A DNA stretch of 64,000 bases, taken from contig NZ_BMVW01000006.1 in the NCBI RefSeq assembly GCF_014650915.1, forward strand, positions 77,811 through 141,810. The letters are read 5' to 3'. This DNA is from Streptomyces poonensis (GTDB lineage: Bacteria > Actinomycetota > Actinomycetes > Streptomycetales > Streptomycetaceae). Shown one piece after another: positions 56,606 to 64,000 of the stretch (position 1 is the first letter of the stretch; each line of letters begins with the position of its first letter). The position numbers were made by a program, and so were the translations under genes. Under the pieces are notes generated by a model. It ran no database searches, had not been told where the DNA came from, and worked only from the letters and a program-made list of their open reading frames with translations.

Positions 56606-57556
56606 CTAGAACGTGCCCAGCTTGATCAGCGACAGGATCGCGATCAGCTGGATCGCCGACGCGCCGAGGGCCTTCGGCCACGGGAGGTCGTGCGACTTGG
56701 CGACCATCTGGGTCAGCAGGGCGCCCGCCGCCACCCAGGTGATCCAGCCGAGGATCTGGACGAAGGACGCGTCGCCGCCCGCGAACATGGCGACGATCAG
56801 GCGGGGCGCGTCCGTGAGGGTCACGATCAGCATGGAGAGGCCGACCGTGGGCTGCCAGGCGCCGTCGCCGCCGAGTTGGCGGGCCAGGGTGTGGGTGACC
56901 ACGCCCAGGATGAAGAAGCTGACCACCATGGCGACGGCGGTCGTCAGGAAGATCGGGACGGCGTTGTCCAGGGTGGCGTTGATCGCGTCCTCGCGGGCGG
57001 CGTCGAAGCCGAGGACGGCGAGCAGGCCGTAGAGGAACGTGACGATGAGGGCCGGGGCCCACATCGCGTAGTCGCGCATGACGAGGAAGGTCTGGCTGGG
57101 GCTGGTGACGATGCCCTTGAGCAGGTCCTTCCAGCCCAGGCGCGGGCCCGCCGGCGCGGGCGGTGCGTGGCCCGCGCGGTAGGTGCCGCTCTGGTTGTAC
57201 GGGTCCTCGTCGATCGAGAAGGCCTGGGTGTGGCCGGGGTTGTTGGCCGCGTACGGGTCCGGGCCCGGACCCCTGCCCGCGCTCTGGGGGCCGGGGTAGC
57301 CGTGGCCGCCGTCGTCGCCGAAGTACTCCGGCTCGCCGTGGTTGCCGCCGTGCGCCTGCGGCCAGCCGGACTCGGCCCGGCCGCCGTGGCCGCCCGCGTG
57401 TCCGCCGTACTGCGGTCGCTGCGGCGCCTGGGGATAGCCGTACGACGAGCCGCCGCCCTGCGGAGCCTGGGCCTGCTGCTGCCCGTACGGGGGGTTTTGC
57501 GGTCGCGCTTGAGGAGCGCCGTTGTTCCGGCCGCGTCCGATCCTGAATCCAGCCAC
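56606..57556 (-). CDS. Yip1-family membrane protein with Gly/Pro/Tyr-rich N-terminus
   Basis: 316 residues. Residues 1-135 are low complexity, rich in Gly, Pro, Gln, Tyr and His (YGQQQAQAPQGGGSSYGYPQ). Five membrane helices follow at about 165-185, 198-222, 236-256, 268-286 and 295-312. The block WKDLLKGIVTSPSQTFLVMR begins the Yip1 domain. Bacterial Yip1 proteins have no settled role. The disordered N-terminus may mediate protein contacts. It has its own terminator. Confidence 0.82.
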   Translation of the reverse strand: MAGFRIGRGRNNGAPQARPQNPPYGQQQAQAPQGGGSSYGYPQAPQRPQYGGHAGGHGGRAESGWPQAHGGNHGEPEYFGDDGGHGYPGPQSAGRGPGPDPYAANNPGHTQAFSIDEDPYNQSGTYRAGHAPPAPAGPRLGWKDLLKGIVTSPSQTFLVMRDYAMWAPALIVTFLYGLLAVLGFDAAREDAINATLDNAVPIFLTTAVAMVVSFFILGVVTHTLARQLGGDGAWQPTVGLSMLIVTLTDAPRLIVAMFAGGDASFVQILGWITWVAAGALLTQMVAKSHDLPWPKALGASAIQLIAILSLIKLGTF

Positions 57557-57679
57557 GTCGTCGAACGTACCTGCTTACGGCGCGTGGTGGGCCGGGCCCG
57601 GGCTCGCGGACCCGGCTTTGCGGCCGAGCTGTGACATCCACTAAGGGTGCTGTGGGGCTTCCCTTAGGGGCACTGGGGA

Positions 57680-58087
57680 TCACCTGGGTCCGTTCCTCGC
57701 GTCGAGCTCGCACCAGACGTACTTGCCGTGGGCGCCGTCGCGGTGGACCTGGAACCAGCCCCAGTCGTCGGAGCAGGCGTCGATGAGGTGGAGGCCGCGG
57801 CCGGACTCGCCGTGTGGGTGAGGGGCGGTGGTGGCCGGGGGCGTGGGGTCCGTGTCCCAGGCGCCGAGGCGGAAGGAAGGCCCGGACAGTCTGAGCTTCA
57901 GTGCGGCCGGACCCTCGGTGTGCCGGACGGCGTTCGAGATGAGCTCCGAGGCGAGCAGCTCCGCCGGGTCGACGAGGGCGGGCAGGTCGTGGGTGGTCAG
58001 GATGTCGCGGAGGGTGCGTCGGCAGATGCCTACGGCTCGGGGGTCGTGGGGGATGTAGAGGGTGTACTCCCACGGGGCTCGTGACAT
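57680..58087 (-). CDS. RsbW-like HATPase (WhiJ-locus partner)
   Basis: 135 residues. The GHKL ATPase motifs are ELLASELISNAVRHTEGPAA (N box), RLGAWDTDPTP (G1) and ESGRGLHLIDACSDDWGWF (G2). ATG 58087. It is divergent from an XRE-DUF5753 gene, the usual arrangement in AbaA/WhiJ-type loci. It is the intact version of the remnant seen at 14740-14868. It probably acts as an anti-sigma-like or signalling ATPase. Confidence 0.88.
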   Translation of the reverse strand: MSRAPWEYTLYIPHDPRAVGICRRTLRDILTTHDLPALVDPAELLASELISNAVRHTEGPAALKLRLSGPSFRLGAWDTDPTPPATTAPHPHGESGRGLHLIDACSDDWGWFQVHRDGAHGKYVWCELDARNGPR

Positions 58088-58310
58088 ACGGATCTCCTGG
58101 TGGAGGCGGCGGTAGGCGTGGGTGGGCGGCTGCGAATGTCACGAGCGGTGGCTCTGCCGCGCCCGCCATGGCATGACGGCGCGGTGCACTTCCGGGCTCC
58201 CGGGTTTCACAGCGTGTGCGGTGCGTCACAGACGGTAGAGGTAAAGCTTTCCCTCGGTCAACCGGAACTGGGATACTCGGAGCCCTCAACTAGCCCGAGA
58301 GAAGGGGCGC

Positions 58311-59150
58311 ATGGCCTCCAGAGCTGTCATCACCGCACGTCAGGAACGGCTCGGTGCCGAGCTGCGCAAACTCAGGGAACGGGCCGGACTGACCCTCCGG
58401 GCTGCAGCGCAGGCATCGGGTATCGCGGAGAGCAAGTTGTCCAGCACCGAGGCCGGACGGGTCGGGGTGAGCGCGGAGCGCGTGCGGTACCTGGCCAGCC
58501 AGTACGCGTGCAGCGACGACGTTCTGGTCGACGCATTGGCGGCCATGGCGGCCGAGCGAGAACGCGGCTGGTGGGAGGAATACCGGGGCAAGGTGCCGTC
58601 CGGGTACTTGAACGTGGCCGAGCTGGAGCATCACGCCGTAACGCTGGAGACCTTTCAGAACGTGCATGTCCCCGGGCTCCTGCAGACTGAGGACCATATC
58701 CGGGGCATCTTCAACTCGCCGGTAGCGCCGACCGGGGAGCAGCGTGAGGCGCGGATCCGATTTCGGCGGCGGCGCCAGGAGGTCCTGGGCAGAATCGGCT
58801 ATGAGGCCGTGATACACGAGGCGGCCCTCCGTACGCGGGCCGCTGACAGCAAGGCAGCGCGGAAGCAGTTGCTGCACATCCTGGACCAGTCCGAGCGTCC
58901 GCAAGTGACCGTCCGCGTGGTTCCTTTCGACGTCGACGGTTTCGCTGGGATCAGTGCTCCGCTGGTGTACGCGAGCGGCGCCGTGCCGCAGTTGGACACC
59001 GTGCTGGTGGACACGGCGCATGGCGGGGCTTACCTGGATGGAGAGGCTCAGCTGAGCCGCTACCGAGGTGTCCTCCGCACGATCGAGCAGGCTGCTTTGG
59101 GCGTCGTAGAGTCGAGAGACTTCATCCATCGCCTCGTACAGCAGATGTGA
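58311..59150 (+). CDS. XRE-family regulator with DUF5753 (WhiJ-like)
   Basis: 279 residues from ATG 58311 with GAGAAGGGGCGC. The HTH reads LGAELRKLRERAGLTLRAAA, QASGIAESKLSSTEAGRVGV. The DUF5753 part includes WWEEYRGKVPSGYLNVAELE, VHVPGLLQTEDHIRGIFNSP, IRFRRRRQEVLGRIGYEAVI, HEAALRT and VTVRVVPFDVDGFAGISAPL. It overlaps the following small gene region and forms an operon with two DUF397 genes. Confidence 0.9.
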   Translation: MASRAVITARQERLGAELRKLRERAGLTLRAAAQASGIAESKLSSTEAGRVGVSAERVRYLASQYACSDDVLVDALAAMAAERERGWWEEYRGKVPSGYLNVAELEHHAVTLETFQNVHVPGLLQTEDHIRGIFNSPVAPTGEQREARIRFRRRRQEVLGRIGYEAVIHEAALRTRAADSKAARKQLLHILDQSERPQVTVRVVPFDVDGFAGISAPLVYASGAVPQLDTVLVDTAHGGAYLDGEAQLSRYRGVLRTIEQAALGVVESRDFIHRLVQQM

Positions 59151-59161
59151 GGGACCGCGAC

Positions 59162-59344
59162 ATGGCACCCGACGCCTGGCAGAAGTCCTCGTTCTCCGGT
59201 GGGATCGACCACGACGACTGCGTCGAACTCGCCTCCCGGCAAGGCGCCTTCTATCTCCGTGAGAGCGACGAACCTGGCAGCGTCGTCCAGATAACGAGTA
59301 CTGGGCTCGCAGCTCTCATACGTCACTTGCGCGGAGATCGCTGA
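59162..59344 (+). CDS. DUF397 small protein 1
   Basis: 60 residues from ATG 59162, with GAGGGACC upstream. GTG 59147, which overlaps the previous stop as GTGA, would add five residues. The core is WQKSSFSGGIDHDDCVELAS, FYLRESDEP and the closing TGLAALIRHLRG. Probable small partner of the preceding XRE protein. Confidence 0.85.
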   Translation: MAPDAWQKSSFSGGIDHDDCVELASRQGAFYLRESDEPGSVVQITSTGLAALIRHLRGDR

Positions 59345-59364
59345 TGTGAGAGGAGAAGCCCGAC

Positions 59365-59556
59365 ATGGCCGTGGGCACCGTCTGGCAGAAGTCTTCGTTC
59401 TCCAGCGACGAGGACGCACCCAACTGCATCGAGGTCGCCGCCACCCCGGAAGCCCTGCGGCTGCGCGAGAACGACGAGCCCGGCACGATGCTGACCACCA
59501 CCGCCACCGGGCTCGCCGCCCTCCTGCACCACATACGCGACAGTTACCGTTACTGA
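59365..59556 (+). CDS. DUF397 small protein 2
   Basis: 63 residues from ATG 59365 with GAGAGGAGAAG. WQKSSFSSDEDAPNCIEVAA and RLRENDEPG with TGLAALLHHIRDS make it a paralogue of the previous gene. Its 3' end overlaps the convergent FG-GAP gene by 7 bp. Confidence 0.85.
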   Translation: MAVGTVWQKSSFSSDEDAPNCIEVAATPEALRLRENDEPGTMLTTTATGLAALLHHIRDSYRY

Positions 59557-60944
59557 AGCGTCCCCCGCAGCACCACGTCCTCGTACTCCAGAGTCGTCGC
59601 ACCCGTCTTGGTCACGCCCTTGGACGACCCCAGCAGCCGTACGCCGCTCGCGCTGCCACCGATGTACAGGTCGGCCTTGCCGTCCCTGTTCGTGTCGCGG
59701 AGGCGGACCGTGTAGCCGAGCTGGTCGTCCGCCTTCAGCGCGCCGGGGACTCCCGCCGTGTCGCGGTCGAACCACTGTGAGTTCTTGCCGGTCAGGCCGG
59801 AGGACCGCCCGTACAGGACGTGGACGCCGCCCGCGTACTCCTTGCCCTTGACCGACTCGCCGGGGACGCCGACCGCCAGGTCCTTGTAGCCGTCGCCGTT
59901 GACGTCGCCCGCCGAGACGCTGCCGCCGAACTCGTCGTACGCCTCCGGGCTGCCGGTCAGGCCGGTCGTCGACTGGGTGAAGCGGGCCGACGTGCCCGGG
60001 CCCGCCGACGCGCCGTACCAGACCGATACACGGCCCCTCAGCTTGGAGTGGATCGGCGTGCCGATGGCGATGTCGCCGTAGCCGTCCTTGTCGAAGTCGG
60101 CGATGACGCCGTCGCCGCCGCGCTCCGTGGTGCCGCCGTTGCCGGTCTGGGACTCCAGGCGGAGCGACTTGCCGGGGTACAGCTTGGCGCTGCCGCCCTT
60201 GACGAACCAGGCGTCGGAGGCGATGTACTTGTCGGTGACCACGTCGCCGATGACGACGAGGTCCGTCTTGCCGTCCTTGGTGACCTTTCCGGCGATCAGG
60301 GCCGTGGCGTCGAACGCCGTCTTGTCGAGGGTCGTCACCGAGCCGCGTACGCCCGACTTGCCGATCGAGCCCCGGTAGACGTACGCCTTGCCCGCGTTGA
60401 CGAGCGCCAGATCCTTCTTGCCGTCGCCGTTGAAGTCGCCCGTGGCCAGGTCGGAGCCCATGTGGTACGAGTTCTTGCCCGCCTTGTTCGGTACGGCCGT
60501 GCCGCCGGAGAGGCCCTTGGGGCTGCCCCACAGGACGGTGACCGCGCCCGCGTTGCTGCTGCCGGCGACGTCCTCGTTGAGGGCGGTCACCGCGAGATCG
60601 CCGTAGCCGTCCGCGTTGAAGTCCGCGGCGGCGAGTGCGTCGCCGAACATGTCGCCCGCCTCGTCCGAGCCGGGGACGCCGGGGCTCGACTGGTCGACGA
60701 ACTGCGTCTTCGTCCCCGGGCCGCTCTTCGTGCCGAAGGTGACCTGGACGCCGCCGCCCTTGCTCTCGTAGTCCGGGCCGTACGAGGCGACCGCGTAGTC
60801 GCGGTACCCGTCGCCGTTGAAGTCGTCGGCGTACTTGGCGGCCGCGGCGGTCGCCGGGGCGGCCGTGGCCAGGCCGAGCAGGCCGGCGGTGAGGGCCACC
60901 GCCGTCGCGGTGGCCAGGGTGGTGCGGGATCGGAGTCGTCTCAT
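59550..60944 (-). CDS. Secreted FG-GAP repeat protein 1
   Basis: 464 residues from ATG 60944. A signal peptide (RTTLATATAVALTAGLLGLA, cleavage near ATAAAA) is followed by about seven FG-GAP/integrin-alpha-like repeats, each with a calcium-loop DxNxDGxxD: DDFNGDGYRDYAV, AADFNADGYGDLAV, TGDFNGDGKKDLAL, IADFDKDGYGDIAI, AGDVNGDGYKDLAV, RDTNRDGKADLYI. It predicts a seven-bladed propeller for extracellular binding. It lies 5 bp after the stop of the next paralogue, so translation is probably coupled. Confidence 0.87.
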   Translation of the reverse strand: MRRLRSRTTLATATAVALTAGLLGLATAAPATAAAAKYADDFNGDGYRDYAVASYGPDYESKGGGVQVTFGTKSGPGTKTQFVDQSSPGVPGSDEAGDMFGDALAAADFNADGYGDLAVTALNEDVAGSSNAGAVTVLWGSPKGLSGGTAVPNKAGKNSYHMGSDLATGDFNGDGKKDLALVNAGKAYVYRGSIGKSGVRGSVTTLDKTAFDATALIAGKVTKDGKTDLVVIGDVVTDKYIASDAWFVKGGSAKLYPGKSLRLESQTGNGGTTERGGDGVIADFDKDGYGDIAIGTPIHSKLRGRVSVWYGASAGPGTSARFTQSTTGLTGSPEAYDEFGGSVSAGDVNGDGYKDLAVGVPGESVKGKEYAGGVHVLYGRSSGLTGKNSQWFDRDTAGVPGALKADDQLGYTVRLRDTNRDGKADLYIGGSASGVRLLGSSKGVTKTGATTLEYEDVVLRGTLQ

Positions 60945-60949
60945 GGGTG

Positions 60950-62359
60950 TCAGTCCGCCAGTTCCGCATACAGGTTGGACAGGGATGTCAGGCCGAGGGT
61001 CTTGAGCGTGAGCATCTGGGAGCCCTTGCCCGTCGGGCCCGAGGAGGTGCCGGGGAGGAGGTGCAGGCGTCCCGGGATCGACTCGGGTGCGGCGGCGACG
61101 AGTTCCGCGCGGCCGTCTCGGTTGAAGTCGCGCAGCAGGACCGAGTCGCCGAACCAGGCGTCGTTGTCCTCGTTCGGTACGCCTGCGACGCCCGCGGTGG
61201 CGTAGTCGTAGTTGCGGGCGTTCTTGCCGGTCAGGCCGGAGGACGAGCCCCGGAGGACCGTGACGCCGCCCACGGCGGCCCAGTTGTCGCCGAGTACCTC
61301 ACCCGGCACTCCCACGGCGAGGTCCGGGTAGCCGTCGCCGTTGGTGTCGGCGGACGAGACGTCACTGCCGAAGTCGTCCCAGGACTCCGGGGTGCCGGGA
61401 ACACCCGACGTGGACTGGGTGATGGTCTTCGCCGAGGTGCTGGGGCCCGTGGAGGTACCGCGCAGGACGTACACGCCGCCGCCCTTGCCCGAGCGGCGGC
61501 CGCCGATCGCGAGGTCGCCGTAGCCGTTCTTGTCGAAGTCGGCGATCGTGGCGCTTCCCTCCAGGAGGGAGGCCGAGGAGGGCAGGTTCACCTTCTTGGT
61601 CTTCTTCGGTCCTCCCTTGCCGCCCTTGTAGAACCAGACGCGGTCGTCGTCCGTGTCCCAGTCCCGGCCGAGGACCGCGAAGTCGGCGGTGCCGTCCTTG
61701 GTGACCTTGCCGGAGACCACGAGCTCCGGGTCGATGTTCTCGCCGTCGATCGGGTCGAAGTCGGTCGCCTTGCCCCGGGAGCCGGACTTGGTGAACGGTC
61801 CGCGCAGGTACCAGATGTTCTGGTCGTCGACCGCCACCACGTCCTGCCTGCCGTCCGCGTCGAAGTCGCCCACGGCGATGTCCTTGGCGAAGCCGCGGTC
61901 CTTGTGCTTCGGGTTCCTGTACGCGCTGCCGCTGGTCAGGCCGGACTTCGAGCCCCACAGGACGGTGAACACACCGTTGTAGGCGCCGTCCTCCTCGCCG
62001 GGCGCGGTGGCGATGACGTCGGCGTAACCGTCCTTGTTCAGGTCGACGGTCGTGATGTCCCTGCCGAAGAAGTCGGACGTCTCCGCCGCGCCCGGGATGC
62101 CCGCGCTGTTCTGCGAGACGACGGTGCGCCGGGCGGGGTCCAGGCCCTTGGACGAACCCCAGATGACGATGACGGCGCCCGCCTGCTTCTTGCCGCCGAC
62201 GGTGGCGCCCTCGTCGCCGATCGCGAGGTCGCGGTACCCGTCACCGTTGAAGTCGTCCGCGTACTTGGCGGCCGCGGCGGAGGCCGGGGAGGTGAGGGTC
62301 AGGGGGGTGACCCCCGCCGCGAGCAGCGCGGCGAGGGCCGTGGTGGTGCGCAGACGCAT
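60950..62359 (-). CDS. Secreted FG-GAP repeat protein 2
   Basis: 469 residues from ATG 62359, with GGAG 6 nt upstream; ATG 62365 lies too close to that site. Signal peptide ends at SPASAAAA. Repeats include DDFNGDGYRDLAIG, TVDLNKDGYADVIA, VGDFDADGRQDVVA, IADFDKNGYGDLAI, SADTNGDGYPDLAV and RDFNRDGRAELVAA. The first repeat is almost identical to that of paralogue 1 (KYADDFNGDGYRD), showing recent duplication. Confidence 0.87.
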   Translation of the reverse strand: MRLRTTTALAALLAAGVTPLTLTSPASAAAAKYADDFNGDGYRDLAIGDEGATVGGKKQAGAVIVIWGSSKGLDPARRTVVSQNSAGIPGAAETSDFFGRDITTVDLNKDGYADVIATAPGEEDGAYNGVFTVLWGSKSGLTSGSAYRNPKHKDRGFAKDIAVGDFDADGRQDVVAVDDQNIWYLRGPFTKSGSRGKATDFDPIDGENIDPELVVSGKVTKDGTADFAVLGRDWDTDDDRVWFYKGGKGGPKKTKKVNLPSSASLLEGSATIADFDKNGYGDLAIGGRRSGKGGGVYVLRGTSTGPSTSAKTITQSTSGVPGTPESWDDFGSDVSSADTNGDGYPDLAVGVPGEVLGDNWAAVGGVTVLRGSSSGLTGKNARNYDYATAGVAGVPNEDNDAWFGDSVLLRDFNRDGRAELVAAAPESIPGRLHLLPGTSSGPTGKGSQMLTLKTLGLTSLSNLYAELAD

Positions 62360-62389
62360 GGGCATCTCCGGGGAGGGGGACGGTGCGGG

Positions 62390-63820
62390 TCAGCCCGCGA
62401 GGACGTTGCCGAAGTAGGCGAGTCCGGCGGGGCGGCCCACCGTCTTGCCGTTGACGGACTTGGAGCCCGTGCCGGTGATGCCGCTGGACGTGGTCTTGAA
62501 CAGCCAGGCCGCGCCCTCGCCGTCGTTCTCGCCCATCGCGCCGACGATCAGCTCCGCGCGTCCGTCCTTGGTGATGTCGGTGAGCTTGACGGCGTCGCCG
62601 AAGTGGTCGGACGACTCGGCGGTGCCGGGGACGCCCGAGGTGTTCTGGTGGTACGCCTTCGCGTTCTTGCCGGTCAGGCCCGACTTCGAGCCGCGCAGGA
62701 CGATCACCGCGCCCGCCCGCTGGGCCGCGCCGATGCTCTCGCCCTGCACGCCGACCGCGATGTCCGCGTACCCGTCCTTGTTGACGTCGCCCGCCGACAG
62801 GCTCCAGCCGAACGCGTCGTTCCGCTCGGCGGCGTCGGGCACGCCCGAGGTGTCCTGGGTGATACGGACCGGGGTGCGGGAGCTGAGGCCGTTGGCGGCG
62901 CCGTACGTCACCGTGATGGCGCCGCCGGGGCCGCCGTTCGGGTTCTCGGCGGACTTCTCCATGAAGTTGCCGGTGACGATGTCTCCGTAGCCGTCCTTGT
63001 TCACGTCGGCGATCACCGCCTCGTAGCCGCCCGCGACCTTGCTGCCCGCCTTCAGGCCGGTCGCGGAGCCCTTGTAGAGGACGCTGCGGGTGCGGTAGCC
63101 GTCGGTGATCTCCTCCTGGCCCATGACCAGGAGGTCCGTCCTGCCGTCGCCGGTGACGTCGCCCGCGACGAGCTTGTCGGTGTTGATACCGGTCTGGTCG
63201 TACGTGTCGATGCCGGTCAGGGACTGCGCCTTGCCCTTGCGGGAGATCGGCCCGTTGAAGATGTTCAGCTCGGGGAAGGCGATGTTCGCCGCCGCCAGGT
63301 CCGTGTCGCCGTCCCCGTCGAAGTCGCCGGTCGCCACCGACCAGCCCAGCTCGTTGCGGTACCTCGGGAGGGGCGAGGTGATGTCGGTGGCCGTCTTGAG
63401 GCCGGACGCGCCGCCCCAGACCACGGTCAGCGCGCCCGACTCGTCCCTCGAGCCGAGCCGCTCGCCGTGCACGCCCACGATCAGGTCCGTGTAGCCGTCG
63501 GCGTCGAGGTCGCCCGTGGTGAGGCGGTCGCCGAAGTAGTCGGACGTCTCCGGGGTGCCGGGGATGCCGGTGACGGCCTGGCTGATCACCTGGCGCTTGG
63601 TGGTGCTGAGGCCGCTCTTCGTGCCGTACAGGACGGCGACGTATCCGGCGCGGGACTTGCCGGAGATCTTGCCGAGGGGGGCGGCGATCGCGAGGTCGCG
63701 GTAACCGTCGCCGTTGAAGTCGCCGGACAGGCCCGACGGGGCGGCCTGGGCGGTCGCGGGGAGGGCGGTGAGCAGGCCGGTGGTGAGGGCGGTGGCGAGG
63801 AGGAGGGTGCGCTTGCGCAA
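62390..63820 (-). CDS. Secreted FG-GAP repeat protein 3
   Basis: 476 residues from ATG 63820. Signal peptide RTLLLATALTTGLLTALPAT ends at AQAA. FG-GAP repeats include SGDFNGDGYRDLAI, TGDLDADGYTDLIV, TGDFDGDGDTDLAA, AGDVTGDGRTDLLV, IADVNKDGYGDIVT, AGDVNKDGYADIAV and LTDITKDGRAELIV. It is the most divergent of the three. Gap to paralogue 2 is 30 bp. All three lie on one strand and may share a transcript. Confidence 0.87.
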   Translation of the reverse strand: MRKRTLLLATALTTGLLTALPATAQAAPSGLSGDFNGDGYRDLAIAAPLGKISGKSRAGYVAVLYGTKSGLSTTKRQVISQAVTGIPGTPETSDYFGDRLTTGDLDADGYTDLIVGVHGERLGSRDESGALTVVWGGASGLKTATDITSPLPRYRNELGWSVATGDFDGDGDTDLAAANIAFPELNIFNGPISRKGKAQSLTGIDTYDQTGINTDKLVAGDVTGDGRTDLLVMGQEEITDGYRTRSVLYKGSATGLKAGSKVAGGYEAVIADVNKDGYGDIVTGNFMEKSAENPNGGPGGAITVTYGAANGLSSRTPVRITQDTSGVPDAAERNDAFGWSLSAGDVNKDGYADIAVGVQGESIGAAQRAGAVIVLRGSKSGLTGKNAKAYHQNTSGVPGTAESSDHFGDAVKLTDITKDGRAELIVGAMGENDGEGAAWLFKTTSSGITGTGSKSVNGKTVGRPAGLAYFGNVLAG

Positions 63821-63870
63821 GAGGGGCTCCGGGGCTTCGGGGTGGGCGGTGCGGGGCCCGCACCGTCGGC

Positions 63871-63962
63871 GGGTGCGGGCCCCTGCGGTTGGAGGGGGCG
63901 GGCCCTGCCGGCAAGGGGGTGCGGGCCCTGCGGGTGAAGGGGTGCGGGCCCTACGGGTGAAG
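63871..63962. repeat. Degenerate 21-25-nt tandem repeat upstream of FG-GAP gene 3
   Basis: Four imperfect units containing GTGCGGGCCCTGCGGGTGAA (clearest at about 63919-63961, two near-identical copies; two diverged copies before). They fill the gap between FG-GAP gene 3 and the gene at the window end. Confidence 0.65.
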
Positions 63963-63971
63963 AGGGGCGCG

Positions 63972-64000
63972 TCAGTTGGCCGCGTTGCCGCCGAACTCCG
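63972..64000 (-). CDS. 3' end of a gene continuing beyond the window
   Basis: The minus strand ends with codons EFGGNAAN and stop TGA at 63972. Only nine codons are visible. Position suggests a further member of the FG-GAP series, but the fragment is too short to identify. Confidence 0.3.

Noticed and set aside
60947..63937. A 996-codon open frame antisense to the FG-GAP array
   Set aside because: It results from repeated GC-rich DxDGD codons on the other strand; composition is artificial and there is no ribosome site.
1..64000. Search for CRISPR arrays, rRNA, intact insertion sequences and biosynthetic clusters
   Set aside because: No regularly spaced 25-40-nt repeats, no rRNA-like sequence, no transposase with terminal repeats and no PKS/NRPS modules were seen; the only transposase-like candidate is the Rpn-type gene at 12675-13586.

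Overview
High-GC (about 72 percent) actinobacterial DNA, almost certainly a Streptomyces chromosome. Supporting signs are G/C at third codon positions, GTG starts with GGAGG-type sites, Tat and lipoprotein secretion signals, XRE-DUF5753/DUF397/HATPase (WhiJ/AbaA-type) regulatory sets, SpoIIE-type PP2C phosphatases fused to GAF/PAS/HATPase domains, Lrp/AsnC and SigE-family ECF regulators, and the aspS-metG housekeeping neighbourhood. No CRISPR array, rRNA, intact insertion sequence or integrase was seen.

Layout. 1-9.3 kb: mostly core metabolism (M18 aminopeptidase, acyl-CoA dehydrogenase, SseB-like protein, a 5'-truncated pirin, AI-2E-type permease, a PP2C phosphatase, aspS). 9.4-16 kb: secreted intradiol dioxygenase-like protein, divergent methyltransferase/Lrp pair, PH-domain protein, a nuclease-like gene with a partial duplicate, and a WhiJ-type locus whose HATPase member has decayed. 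16-30 kb: metG, a VWA protein with a very long Pro/Glu-rich region, a Tat-secreted PhoX phosphatase behind a PHO box, membrane proteins, a TPR-XRE regulator with a divergent 33-codon peptide gene, and a two-gene permease operon. 30.6-35.3 kb: an ECF sigma/anti-sigma pair beside a secreted paralogue of the anti-sigma ectodomain, a lipoprotein, then an Erm-type rRNA methyltransferase behind two tandem leaderless leader peptides. 35.3-42.6 kb: PAS-GAF-PP2C-HATPase protein, hemerythrin and ferritin-like proteins, and an orphan cytochrome oxidase subunit I. 42.9-50.4 kb: secreted metalloprotease, a frameshifted membrane protein gene, a large FG-GAP secreted protein and a ricin-pectate lyase. 50.6-54.1 kb: an accessory stretch with a secreted micropeptide, a PAP2 enzyme, and a 1.6-kb segment flanked by a tRNA-Gly fragment and the intact tRNA-Gly(CCC). 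54.4-57.6 kb: small zinc-ribbon protein, dcd, phosphoribosyltransferase, Cys/His-rich membrane protein, Yip1 protein. 57.7-64 kb: an intact WhiJ-type locus and a tandem array of secreted FG-GAP proteins.

How the genes relate. The clearest regulatory system is at the erm gene: two near-duplicate promoter/leader cassettes 124 bp apart, each with an AAAA block before a TTGCCG -35, a TAGCGT -10, an ATG at the expected transcription start, and a short peptide whose stop codon lies inside a GC hairpin. That arrangement fits antibiotic-induced attenuation under a WblC/WhiB7-type activator. The other notable systems are the sigma/anti-sigma locus with a secreted copy of its sensor domain, the PHO-box-controlled phosphatase, the TPR regulator with a small peptide gene, and the tRNA-flanked mini-island. 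All functional statements rest on reading motifs by eye; no database search was run.
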